14,991 nucleotides of DNA, taken from positions 1 through 14,991 of the forward strand of contig CANKBT010000032.1 of the NCBI GenBank assembly GCA_947479995.1, written 5' to 3'. Position numbers and translations under genes: made by a program. Below the pieces are notes generated by a model. The model saw only the letters and a program-made list of their open reading frames with translations, did not search any database and was not told where the DNA came from. The stretch is from Frankiaceae bacterium (lineage in GTDB: Bacteria > Actinomycetota > Actinomycetes > Mycobacteriales > SCTD01). Shown piece after piece: positions 6,837-13,998 of the stretch. Positions within the stretch are counted from its first letter, which is position 1. Every line of letters starts with the position of its first letter.

Positions 6837-8105
6837 CTAGCGGCCCTGCCGCGGGAGCACCGGCGCGTCCGGCCGCACGCGGGCCAGCAGCGAGGCCGCC
6901 ACCGACAGCGCGGTGTCGCGGTCGTACGTGAGCACGTAGCGGAACCGCCGCTCCGCCTCGGGGCCGGTGTCGCCGTCGTCGTGCGCGACGAGCGCGGCGG
7001 CGAAGTGCGGGCCGACCACGGCGAGGTCCCACTCCTGCACGAGCGGGTCGCCGGGCGCCAGCGCGGTGCCGCGCACGCCGTCGGCGGGCACCTCGGGCAG
7101 GTCGACCGCGAGCGCCGCGACGAGCGCCGCCTCGCGCGCCAGCCCGGCGTAGCGCCGGGCCGTGCGCGGGGTGAAGAACCGCGCCTGCTGGAAGGTGCCG
7201 ACCACCACGACCGACTCGCCGCCGACGAGCGCCTGGCGCTCCAGCGTCGTGCTCATGGCCAGCAGCAGCGGCTTGGCCGACGCGCGAACCAGGGCGTGCG
7301 GCGCCAGCGCCTGCCACGGGGTGTGGTGCACCGGCGGCGGGCTGCACGAGGGCAGCGGCAGCGGGTGCGCGCGCCCGACCGGCCCGGCGCCCGGGCGGCC
7401 GAAGCGCCAGCCCTGGCCGTAGTCGGCGCCGAGCGCCCGCGCCAGCTCGGCGTGCTCCGCCGTCTCGATGCCCTCGGCGAGCAGCAGGGCGCCGGTGCGC
7501 TCGGCGTGCGCGCGCACCGCGTTGACGATCGCGGCCGTCTCCACGCTGCTGCGCTCCTGCACCAGGCGCAGGTCGAGCTTGACGACGTCCGGGGCGAGCA
7601 GCGGCAGCAGCGCCAGGGAGGCGCGGTCGGCGCCGACGTCGTCCAGCGCGAGCGACCAGCCCCACGTCCGCACCAGGCGGACGGCGCGCAGCAGCTCCGC
7701 CGGGCGGGTGGTCAGCGCGCGCTCGGTCACCTCGAGGACGACCCGCACCCCGGCCGCCTCGAGCCGCCGCCGCTCGGCCGCCAGGTCGCCGGGGCGCAGG
7801 GCCGCGAGCCCCTCGGGCTCGGCGTTGAGCAGCAGCGCGCCGTCGCCGCCGACGCCCGCGGCGAGCGCGCTGTCGACCGCGGTGGCGAGCGCGCGCAGGT
7901 CGAGCTCGGCGGTGCGCCCGGCGGCGCGGGCCGCGGCGAAGAGCAGGTCGGGGCGCTCCAGGGGCCCGCCCGCCGGCCCGCGCGTCAGCGCCTCCCAGCC
8001 GACGACCTGCTCGTCGTCCAGGCGGACGACCGGCTGGAGCAGCGTGCGCAGCGCCCCCGGCGCCAGGGCGGCGTCGAGGGGGGCGCGGGTGTCGAGCGCG
8101 GTCAT
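6837..8105 (-). CDS. EAL-domain cyclic-di-GMP phosphodiesterase with C-terminal DICT sensory domain
   Basis: 422 aa, ATG at 8105, GGGAG about 10 bases upstream. Residues about 15-240 are an EAL domain, which hydrolyses c-di-GMP to pGpG. The key residues are visible: E38 (WEALTRG), N94 (LLLNAEP), E125/E128 (LEVTE), D155-D156 (LALDDVG), K177 (VVKLD), E211 (AEGIET) and Q231 (GQGWRFGRP). Loop 6, usually DDFGxGYSSL, reads DDVGADRASL, so dimer-linked control of activity may differ, but the metal-binding Asp pair remains. Residues about 260-408 look like a DICT domain (STTLERQAL, VVVVGTFQQARFF, a Tyr/Arg helix, DLAVVGPHFAAALVA, FRYVLTYDRD), a sensory module often attached to c-di-GMP enzymes and light- or redox-linked regulators. 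No membrane helix; cytoplasmic. No cyclase partner is in the window. Confidence 0.9.
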   Translation of the reverse strand: MTALDTRAPLDAALAPGALRTLLQPVVRLDDEQVVGWEALTRGPAGGPLERPDLLFAAARAAGRTAELDLRALATAVDSALAAGVGGDGALLLNAEPEGLAALRPGDLAAERRRLEAAGVRVVLEVTERALTTRPAELLRAVRLVRTWGWSLALDDVGADRASLALLPLLAPDVVKLDLRLVQERSSVETAAIVNAVRAHAERTGALLLAEGIETAEHAELARALGADYGQGWRFGRPGAGPVGRAHPLPLPSCSPPPVHHTPWQALAPHALVRASAKPLLLAMSTTLERQALVGGESVVVVGTFQQARFFTPRTARRYAGLAREAALVAALAVDLPEVPADGVRGTALAPGDPLVQEWDLAVVGPHFAAALVAHDDGDTGPEAERRFRYVLTYDRDTALSVAASLLARVRPDAPVLPRQGR

Positions 8106-8195
8106 GGCCGGCGGCTCCCGGGGTCGTCGGGGTCAGCCCGCTGCTGGACTCACCGTCTCCTCGTCCGCACGGCGCACGTCCTTGAGCCCCGCGGG

Positions 8196-8269
8196 CCCGA
8201 CGGGGGTCCACCGCCGGGTGGCGCGCCTGCCCTGCCGCCCCCGCCGGCGTCGCCGAGCCCCCCGTCGGG
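8196..8269 (+). promoter_or_regulatory. Inverted-repeat element in the region upstream of the HldE-like gene
   Basis: CCCGACGGGGG (8196-8206) and CCCCCGTCGGG (8259-8269) are perfect 11-bp complements enclosing 52 bases. The interior contains a smaller hairpin, CCACC-gccg-GGTGG (8208-8221). It lies between the divergent EAL and HldE genes, 67 bases before the chosen HldE start. It could be a 5' leader fold, a terminator-like attenuator, or chance in GC-rich DNA. Confidence 0.3.
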
Positions 8270-8325
8270 AGTGCTCCAGGTGTGAGTGGGCAGGCGCGCC
8301 TCGACCGGGAGCGACCGGCAGCGGC

Positions 8326-8331
8326 GGGAGG
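8326..8331 (+). promoter_or_regulatory. Ribosome binding site that fixes the HldE start
   Basis: GGGAGG, 5 bases before the GTG at 8337. The GTG at 8286 has nothing comparable upstream, so 8337 is preferred. Confidence 0.7.
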
Positions 8332-8336
8332 CACGG

Positions 8337-9788
8337 GTGCAGGTGGAGCGGTGGCTCGAGGGCGTGCGCGCCCTCGACGTCCTGGTCGTGGGCGACGCCC
8401 TGCTCGACGAGTACCTGCGGGGGACGAGCACCCGGCTGTGCCGCGAGGCGCCGGTGCCGGTCGTCGGCGTGCAGGAGCGGCAGGCGTCGCCGGGCGGCGC
8501 CGGCAACGTCGCCGTGGCCGCCGCGGCGCTCGGCGCGCACGTGCGGCTGCTGTCGGCCGTGGGCGACGACGACGACGGCCGGGCGCTGGTCGGCGCGCTG
8601 CGCGCCGCGGGCGTCGACGCCGACGACGTCGTGGTGGACCCGACCCGCCGCACCCTGGCCAAGCGCCGCGTCGTCGCCGGCGACCAGCTGGTCGTGCGCT
8701 ACGACGAGGGCAGCACGGCGCCGCTCGGGCCGCAGGCGCAGCGCCGCCTGGCCGCCCGGCTGCTCCGGCTGTGGGACGGCGCGCGGGCGGTCGTCGTCTC
8801 GGACTACGGTTCGGGGGTCGTCGACGACGCGCTGCTCGCCGTGCTCGCCGACCTGCAGGCCGCCTCGCCGCGCACGCTCGTCGTCGACGCGCACGACCCC
8901 GCGCGCTACCGCGGCGTCGGCGCCACCGCCGTCAAGCCCAACGCCCTGGAGCTGGCGGCGCTGCTCGGCCCGCTCGGCGCGGACCGCCCGGCGGCCGTCG
9001 CCGCGGGCGCCGCCGCGCTGCACGCCCGCACCGGCGCGCGCGTCGTCGCGGGCACGCTCGACCGCGACGGCGCGGTCGTGTGCGAGCAGGGCCGGCCGCC
9101 GCACCGCACCTGGACGCGCGGGGTGGCCGACAGCCGTGCCTGCGGCGCGGGCGACTCCTTCACCGCCTCCCTCGCGCTCGGGCTGGCCTCCGGGCTGCCC
9201 GTGCCCGCCGCGGCCGACCTCGCCCAGGCGGCCGCCGACGTCGTCACCGGGCGCGAGGGCACGAGCACCTGCTCGGCCGACGACCTGCGCGCCCAGGTCG
9301 GCGGTGCGCGGCTCGAGGACGTCGACGCGCTGGCCGCGCGCCTGGCCGCCGCCCGCCGCGAGGGGCGCACGGTCGTGCTGGCCAACGGCTGCTTCGACCT
9401 GCTGCACCGCGGCCACGTCGCGCTGCTCGCGCGCGCCAAGGCCCTCGGCGACGTCCTCGTCGTCGCGCTCAACACCGACGCGAGCACCGCCGCCCTGCGC
9501 GGGCCGGACCGCCCGGTGCACCCGCTCGAGGACCGCGCGCGCGTGCTGGCCGCCCTCGGCTGCGTCGACCACCTCGTGGCCTTCGACGAGCCCACCGCCG
9601 AGGCGCTGGTCGGGCGCCTGCGCCCCGACGTGCTCGTCAAGGGCGGCGACCACGCCTTCGAGCAGGTGCCGGAGGCCGAGGCCGTGCGGGCGTACGGCGG
9701 CACCGTGCGTCTGCTGCCGTACGTGCACGAGGAGACGACCACCGCGCTCGTCGACCGCATCCGCGGTGCGGCGGCCAGCACCCCGTGA
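8337..9788 (+). CDS. hldE: Bifunctional heptose 7-phosphate kinase / heptose 1-phosphate adenylyltransferase (HldE/RfaE-like)
   Basis: 483 aa, close to the known length of HldE (about 477). The N-terminal half (about 12-318) is a PfkB/ribokinase-type sugar kinase: GDALLDEYLRG, SPGGAGNVAVAAAALG, SDYGSGVV, VKPNALEL, and the catalytic CGAGDSFTA with D273. The second half (about 345-475) is a cytidylyltransferase-like nucleotidyltransferase: NGCFDLLHRGHV with the HxGH motif (H357, H360), NTDASTAALRG, RPVHPLEDR, RPDVLVKGGDHAF and a terminal HEETTTALVDRIR. Known HldE enzymes phosphorylate D-glycero-D-manno-heptose 7-phosphate at C1, then adenylate the 1-phosphate to give ADP-heptose. The start at 8337 is chosen for its ribosome binding site; 8286 is an alternative. 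Its stop overlaps the GT2 start (GTGA). Context with two GT9 genes supports ADP-heptose as the product, but a related sugar cannot be excluded. Confidence 0.9.
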   Translation: MQVERWLEGVRALDVLVVGDALLDEYLRGTSTRLCREAPVPVVGVQERQASPGGAGNVAVAAAALGAHVRLLSAVGDDDDGRALVGALRAAGVDADDVVVDPTRRTLAKRRVVAGDQLVVRYDEGSTAPLGPQAQRRLAARLLRLWDGARAVVVSDYGSGVVDDALLAVLADLQAASPRTLVVDAHDPARYRGVGATAVKPNALELAALLGPLGADRPAAVAAGAAALHARTGARVVAGTLDRDGAVVCEQGRPPHRTWTRGVADSRACGAGDSFTASLALGLASGLPVPAAADLAQAAADVVTGREGTSTCSADDLRAQVGGARLEDVDALAARLAAARREGRTVVLANGCFDLLHRGHVALLARAKALGDVLVVALNTDASTAALRGPDRPVHPLEDRARVLAALGCVDHLVAFDEPTAEALVGRLRPDVLVKGGDHAFEQVPEAEAVRAYGGTVRLLPYVHEETTTALVDRIRGAAASTP

Positions 9789-10627
9789 GCCCGCTGCCGC
9801 CCGTCGACGTCCTCGTCCCGACCTACCGCCGCCCGGCGGCGTTGGCGGTGACGCTCGCCGGCCTGTCGGCCCAGACGCTGCCGCGCTTCCGCGTCGTCGT
9901 GTCGGACCAGACGCCCGACGAGGACACGACCGCGCGCGGCGAGGTGCAGGCCGTCGTGCGGCTGCTGCGCGCCCGCGGCCGCGAGGTCGAGCTGCACCGG
10001 CACCTGCCGGCGCGCGGCATCGCCGAGCACCGCGACAGCCTGCTCGCGCGGGCCCGGGCGCCGTACGCGCTGTTCCTCGACGACGACGTGCTGCTCGAGC
10101 CGGACGTGCTCGCGCGCCTGCTGCGCGTGCTCGTCGCGCAGCGCTGCGGCTTCGCGGGCGCGGCGATGACCGGGCTGTCGCACCTCGACGACGAGCGCCT
10201 GCACGAGCAGGAGCCGCTGCGCGTCTGGGACGGGCCGGTCGTGCCCGAGCGGGTGCGCCCGGGCGACGTCGCCTGGGAGCGGTGGCGGCTGCACAACGCG
10301 GCGACGCCGTGGCACCTCGCCGCCCGCACCGGCGCGACCGACGCCCGGCCCGTGCTCTACCGCGTCGCCTGGGTCGCCGGGTGCGTGCTCTACGACGTCG
10401 CCAAGCTGCGCGACGTCGGCGGCTTCGGCTTCTGGCGCGACCTGCCGCCGCACGCGTGCGGCGAGGACGTGACGGTGCAGCTGCGGCTGCTCGAGCGGTA
10501 CGGCGGGTGCGGCGTGCTGCCGAGCGGAGCGGTGCACCAGCAGCTGGAGACGACGCTGCCGGACCGCAGCGTCGACGCGCCGCTACACCTCGACCTGGAC
10601 CTGCCGCCGGAGCTGCAGGCCGGCTGA
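9785..10627 (+). CDS. GT2-family glycosyltransferase
   Basis: 280 aa, GTG at 9785 overlapping the hldE stop by 4 bases, so translation is likely coupled. It has a GT-A fold of family 2: VDVLVPTYRRPAALAVTLAG at the N-terminus, a DXD-type metal/nucleotide site (FLDDDVLLEP, D99-D101), AGCVLYDVAKLRDVGGFGFW and an acidic pair (CGEDVTVQLRLLERYG, E227-D228) where the catalytic base of inverting GT2 enzymes usually sits. No membrane helix is seen, so it acts at the cytoplasmic face. Donor and acceptor are unknown. Its last 45 bases are shared with the 3' end of the convergent GT9 gene. A longer frame reaching back to 8282 is a shadow of hldE. Confidence 0.9.
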   Translation: MSPLPPVDVLVPTYRRPAALAVTLAGLSAQTLPRFRVVVSDQTPDEDTTARGEVQAVVRLLRARGREVELHRHLPARGIAEHRDSLLARARAPYALFLDDDVLLEPDVLARLLRVLVAQRCGFAGAAMTGLSHLDDERLHEQEPLRVWDGPVVPERVRPGDVAWERWRLHNAATPWHLAARTGATDARPVLYRVAWVAGCVLYDVAKLRDVGGFGFWRDLPPHACGEDVTVQLRLLERYGGCGVLPSGAVHQQLETTLPDRSVDAPLHLDLDLPPELQAG

Positions 10628-11674
10628 GACCACCTCCGCCGGGTCGACGTCGAGGCACTGCTGGGCGTACGGGCAGTCGAAGGCCCGGCACGGCGTGCAG
10701 GGCGTCGGCCGCCGTAGCACCGCGGCGGTCGTCGTGCGCGGCGCGTACTGCTGCTCGAGCTCGGTGCCGGCGAACAGCACCACCAGCGGCGTGCGCAGGG
10801 CGTCGGCGAGGTGCATGCCGCCGGAGTTGCCCGTGAGCGCGACGGCCGCGCCGTCGAGCAGCGCCGCCAGCCCGGCCAGGTCGAGCGCGCCCGCGAGCGG
10901 CTCGGCGCCCGAGGCGGCGGCGATGCCGCCGACGAGGTCGCGCTCCGTGCCGGGCCCGGTGACGACGACGTGCAGCCCCGCGGCGCGCAGGCCGCGGCAC
11001 ACCTCCGCCCAGCGGTCGGGGCTCCAGCGGCGGCTGGAGCACGACGCGCCCGGCAGCACGACGGCGTAGTCGCCCCCTTGCCGCGGCGCGCCCTCGGGCA
11101 CCCGCACGCGCAGGTCGGTGCCGTCGGGCGCGACGCCGACGCGGGCCAGGAGGTGCAGCATGCGGTCGACCTGGTGCAGGTCGTCCGGCGGCGAGGGCAC
11201 CCAGTGCGTGAGCCCGGTGCCGCCGAACTCCTTCGACAGCCCGGCGCGCACCGGCACCCCCGCCGCGCGGAGCACGCCGGCGGCCGGCCACGGCGACTGG
11301 CTGAACGACGTCAGCACGACCGCCGCGTCGTAGCCCTCGGCCGCCAGCCGCGCGACGAGCGCGTCCTGCTCGGCCGGGTCGGGGTCGACGGCGGGACCGG
11401 CCAGCTGCCACGCCGGGGAGTGCACGACGAGGCCGTCGACCTCGGGCAGCAGCGCCGCCGCCGCGGCGCCGCCGGGGGAGGCGAGCAGGTCGAGCGTCGC
11501 CCGCGGCGCGGCGGCCCGCAGCGCCCGCAGCGCCGGGCCGGTCATGAGGACGTCGCCGAGGTTGTCGCAGCGCACGACGAGCAGCCGCCGCACGGCCGCC
11601 CAGTCGACCGGCGGGCCGGCCAGCGCGCCGGGGTGCTCGAGCGCCAGCGGCGCGAGCAGCGGGGCAGCGGTCAC
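10583..11674 (-). CDS. GT9-family glycosyltransferase (ADP-heptose heptosyltransferase-like)
   Basis: 363 aa, GTG at 11674. Family 9 enzymes move heptose from ADP-heptose to LPS core in Gram-negatives. The N-terminal Rossmann domain begins near residue 30 with LLVVRCDNLGDVLMTGPALR; the D of LGDV (D41) matches the presumed catalytic Asp of WaaC/WaaF. The C-terminal domain has VVLPGASCSSRRWSPDRWAE and LTGNSGGMHLADALRTPLVV with LFAGTE, typical of the donor-binding side, and ends with a Cys cluster (TPCTPCRAFDCPYAQQCL) found in many GT9 proteins. The first 25 residues are an Ala/Leu/Pro extension of unclear role, so an internal start is possible. It lies on the opposite strand from the other sugar genes and overlaps the GT2 gene tail to tail by 45 bases. 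The acceptor is unknown; LPS is not expected in this organism. Confidence 0.9.
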   Translation of the reverse strand: MTAAPLLAPLALEHPGALAGPPVDWAAVRRLLVVRCDNLGDVLMTGPALRALRAAAPRATLDLLASPGGAAAAALLPEVDGLVVHSPAWQLAGPAVDPDPAEQDALVARLAAEGYDAAVVLTSFSQSPWPAAGVLRAAGVPVRAGLSKEFGGTGLTHWVPSPPDDLHQVDRMLHLLARVGVAPDGTDLRVRVPEGAPRQGGDYAVVLPGASCSSRRWSPDRWAEVCRGLRAAGLHVVVTGPGTERDLVGGIAAASGAEPLAGALDLAGLAALLDGAAVALTGNSGGMHLADALRTPLVVLFAGTELEQQYAPRTTTAAVLRRPTPCTPCRAFDCPYAQQCLDVDPAEVVSAGLQLRRQVQVEV

Positions 11675-11708
11675 CCGCAGGCGGTGCCCGGCACGAGGCG
11701 CGCCACAC

Positions 11709-11753
11709 CGCCGCCTCCCGGCCGCCGTCTCCCGTGCCGGCCCGCCGTTTCCC
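11709..11753. repeat. Three CGCCGYYTCCC direct repeats between divergent glycosyltransferase genes
   Basis: Units at 11709-11719 (CGCCGCCTCCC), 11723-11733 (CGCCGTCTCCC) and 11743-11753 (CGCCGTTTCCC), with start-to-start distances of 14 and 20 bp. They fill the middle of the 106-bp gap between the two divergent starts (11674 minus, 11781 plus), where a shared operator would lie. They could also be simple pyrimidine-rich bias. Confidence 0.4.
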
Positions 11754-11780
11754 CTGGCGGGGCAGGGGCAGCGCAGCGGG

Positions 11781-12926
11781 GTGCGCGTCGCCCTCGTCTG
11801 CGGACGCCACCTGCCCGCGCAGGACGGCGTCGCCGACTACACCGCGCGCCTCGCCGAGGCGCTGAGTGCGGCCGGGGTCGAGCCGCTGCTCGCCGGCGCC
11901 GCGCCGTCGCCGCACGTCGTGTGCGACGGCTGGGGGCCGCGCGGCGTGCTGCAGGCCGCCCGCGCGCTGCGCCGCCTGCGGCCCGACGTCGTGCACGTGC
12001 AGTCGGCCCCGTCGGCGTACGGCTTCCGCGGCTGGGTCGGGCTGCTGCCGCTGCTGCTGCGCGGCACGCCCGTCGTGACGACCCTGCACGAGTACGGCTG
12101 GTGGGCCTGGCCGGCGCGCGTGCCGCGACGCGTGTGGGCGCGGCTCGAGCGCAGCCGCCGCGTCGACCGGGAGACGCTGCTGCTCGCCCCCGCCAGCGCC
12201 GAGGTGCTGTGCACGAACGAGGCGCACGCGGCGGTCGTGCGCGCCCGCACCGGCCGGCAGCCGCTCGTCGTGCCGATCGGCCCCAACGTGCCGGACGCCG
12301 GCGCCGACCGCGCCGCCGCCCGCGCCGCGCTCGGCGTCGCCGACGGCACGACGCTGCTCGTCACCTTCGGCTTCGTGCACCCGGTCAAGGGCGTGCGCTA
12401 CCTGCTCGACGCCGCCGCGCAGCTCCGCGACGAGCTCGACCTGCGCGTCGTCGTCGCCGGCGGCTTCACCTCGCTCGCGCTGCCGGAGGACGAGGCGCGC
12501 GCCTTCCGCGCCGAGCTCGAGCAGCACGCGCGCGACGCCGGCGTCGCCGACCTCGTCTCCTTCACCGGTCACGTGCCGTCCGCGCAGGTGTCGTCGCTGC
12601 TGCACGCCGCCGACGCCGTGGTGCTCGCCGCCACCGCCGGCGTCACGACCCGCAGCGGCGCGCTCGTCGCCGCGCTCGCGCACGGCGCACCGGTGCTCGC
12701 GACGGTCGCCGACCCGCCCGACCCGGCGCTCGTGCCGGGCGAGCACGTGCTGCCGATCGCCCGCGTGCGCGACGGCGACGCGGTCGCGGCCGCGGTGCGC
12801 GCGCTCGTCGCCGACCCGGCCCTCGGCCCGCGCCTGGCCGGCGCGGGCCGCCGCGTCGCCGCCCCCCGCTCCTGGCCGGTGCTGGCGCGCCGGCACGCCG
12901 AGCTCTACGCCCGGCTCGTGCCGTGA
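11781..12926 (+). CDS. GT4-like (GT-B fold) glycosyltransferase lacking the usual EX7E pair
   Basis: 381 aa, GTG at 11781. The open frame extends to 11544, but the protein-like sequence starts at VRVALVCGRHLPAQDGVADY, the normal N-terminal strand and Gly loop of GT4 enzymes. Further marks: PDVVHVQSAPSAYGFRG, TPVVTTLHEYGWW, VPIGPNVP, FGFVHPVKGVRYLLDA (with K203 at the conserved donor-binding Lys), VSFTGHVP and AADAVVLAATAGVTTRSGAL. In the segment where retaining GT4 enzymes carry E-x7-E, this protein reads GVTTRSGALVAALAHGAPV, with no Glu. Either it belongs to a subgroup that lacks the motif or the nucleotide is held differently. Ribosome binding is weak (AGGGG about 13 bases upstream). Its stop overlaps the next gene's first GTG. 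Probably cytoplasmic; substrate unknown. Confidence 0.87.
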   Translation: MRVALVCGRHLPAQDGVADYTARLAEALSAAGVEPLLAGAAPSPHVVCDGWGPRGVLQAARALRRLRPDVVHVQSAPSAYGFRGWVGLLPLLLRGTPVVTTLHEYGWWAWPARVPRRVWARLERSRRVDRETLLLAPASAEVLCTNEAHAAVVRARTGRQPLVVPIGPNVPDAGADRAAARAALGVADGTTLLVTFGFVHPVKGVRYLLDAAAQLRDELDLRVVVAGGFTSLALPEDEARAFRAELEQHARDAGVADLVSFTGHVPSAQVSSLLHAADAVVLAATAGVTTRSGALVAALAHGAPVLATVADPPDPALVPGEHVLPIARVRDGDAVAAAVRALVADPALGPRLAGAGRRVAAPRSWPVLARRHAELYARLVP

Positions 12927-12949
12927 GCGCCGTGAGCGCCGTGAGCGCC
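12923..12949 (+). repeat. Tandem 9-bp repeat of GTG codons at the GT4/GT9 junction
   Basis: GTGAGCGCC occurs three times exactly, followed by GTGACC at 12950 and another in-frame GTG at 12959. The first copy overlaps the GT4 stop codon. Each repeat gives V-S-A and a possible start codon in the same frame. Confidence 0.85.
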
Positions 12950-13918
12950 GTGACCCCCGTGCCGCACCCGGCGCCGACGCGCTCGCTGCTCGTGGTCGAG
13001 CTGCTCGGCGGCTTCGGCGACCTGCTGCTCGCCCTGCCCGCCGTGCACGCCCTCGCCGCGACGCACCCCGGGGCGGAGGTCACCGTGCTCACCTTCGCGC
13101 CGGGCGCCGTGCTGCTCGCCCACGACCCGGCGGTGCACCGCGTCGTCGCCACCGACGACCACGCCGACGGCGCCCCACGCCGCGCCGTCGCCGCCGAGCT
13201 CGCGCGCGGGCACGACCTGGTCGTCACCACCACGACGTACGACGGCATCGCCGACCTCTGCCGCGCCGCGGGCGGGCGCGCCGTCGCCGACCTGTGGCGC
13301 GGGGCACCGCCGGATAAGCGGGTCGACCGCCGCTTCCTGCAGCTGCTCGTCGAGGCCGGGGAGGTCGCGCCCGCGCACGCCGACCAGCCGCTGCGCGTCG
13401 TGCTCACCGACGCCGAGCGCGCGGCCGCCCGCGCGCTGCCGACCGGCGACGCGCCGGTCGTGCTCGTGCCCGGCTCGGGCATGCCGGTGAAGACCTGGCC
13501 GCGCTGGGCCGAGCTGGTCGCGGCGCTCGGCGACCGCGACGTGCTCAGCACCGAGCCGGTGCCCGGCGCGCGCCCGCTGCCGCCCGGCGACTTGCGGCAC
13601 CTCGCGGCGCTGCTCGCGGTGGTGGGCGAGCGCGGCGGCGTGGTGGTCGGCGGCGACACCGGCCCGGTGCGCCTGGCCACCGCCGTCGGCACCCGCGCCG
13701 TGGCGCTGCACGGCCCGACCGCCGCGTCGCGCTACGGCCTCGACCCGCGGCGAGGCCGTGCGCTGCAGGGCCTGCCCGACTGCACGGTGCGCCAGCCGTC
13801 GGCCATCACCGAGCAGGAGTGCTGGTGGAGCGCCCGCTGCCCGCTCACCGGCGCGGCGCCGGCATGCATGGCCGACCTCGGCGTCGAGCAGGTGCTCGCC
13901 GCGCTCGCCCCCGCCTGA
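12923..13918 (+). CDS. Second GT9-family glycosyltransferase (heptosyltransferase-like)
   Basis: 331 aa if the first GTG (12923) is used. Four later in-frame GTGs (12932, 12941, 12950, 12959) are equally possible, because the family fold only begins at SLLVVELLGGFGDLLLALPA (residue 21 on). D33 in GFGDLLL corresponds to the presumed catalytic Asp of heptosyltransferases. Later marks: VVLVPGSGMPVKTWPRWAEL, VVGGDTGPVRLATAVGTRAV with ALHGPT (acceptor/donor pocket of GT9) and a C-terminal Cys trio (CWWSARCPLTGAAPACM). It is distinct in sequence from the minus-strand GT9, so the two probably add different residues. Coupled by overlap to the GT4 gene. Cytoplasmic face of the membrane expected; acceptor unknown. 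Confidence 0.9.
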   Translation: MSAVSAVSAVTPVPHPAPTRSLLVVELLGGFGDLLLALPAVHALAATHPGAEVTVLTFAPGAVLLAHDPAVHRVVATDDHADGAPRRAVAAELARGHDLVVTTTTYDGIADLCRAAGGRAVADLWRGAPPDKRVDRRFLQLLVEAGEVAPAHADQPLRVVLTDAERAAARALPTGDAPVVLVPGSGMPVKTWPRWAELVAALGDRDVLSTEPVPGARPLPPGDLRHLAALLAVVGERGGVVVGGDTGPVRLATAVGTRAVALHGPTAASRYGLDPRRGRALQGLPDCTVRQPSAITEQECWWSARCPLTGAAPACMADLGVEQVLAALAPA

Positions 13919-13921
13919 CCC

Positions 13922-13966
13922 GCGGTCGCGCCGGTCGCACCGGCCGCACCGGTCGCACCGGTCGCA
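13922..13966. repeat. Five-copy 9-bp tandem repeat between convergent genes
   Basis: Unit CCGGTCGCA at 13931, 13949 and 13958, CCGGCCGCA at 13940, and a diverged GCGGTCGCG at 13922. It begins 3 bases after the GT9 stop and fills half of the 80-bp gap before the convergent SDR stop. It does not form a clean terminator stem. This is a second 9-bp repeat with a sequence unrelated to the one at 12923. Confidence 0.8.
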
Positions 13967-13998
13967 CCGAGCACGGCCCCCGCGCGCGGCGCCGGCCG

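Noticed and set aside
8282..10627. Single 781-codon plus-strand gene covering hldE and the GT2
   Set aside because: The first two thirds is an off-frame shadow of hldE; only the part after the GTG at 9785 carries GT2 motifs.
8133..12896. A minus-strand open frame of about 1,590 codons, and similar long frames on both strands
   Set aside because: High GC removes stop codons, so long antisense frames are expected. The translations are Arg/Ala/Gly/Pro-rich without family motifs and lie opposite well-supported genes.
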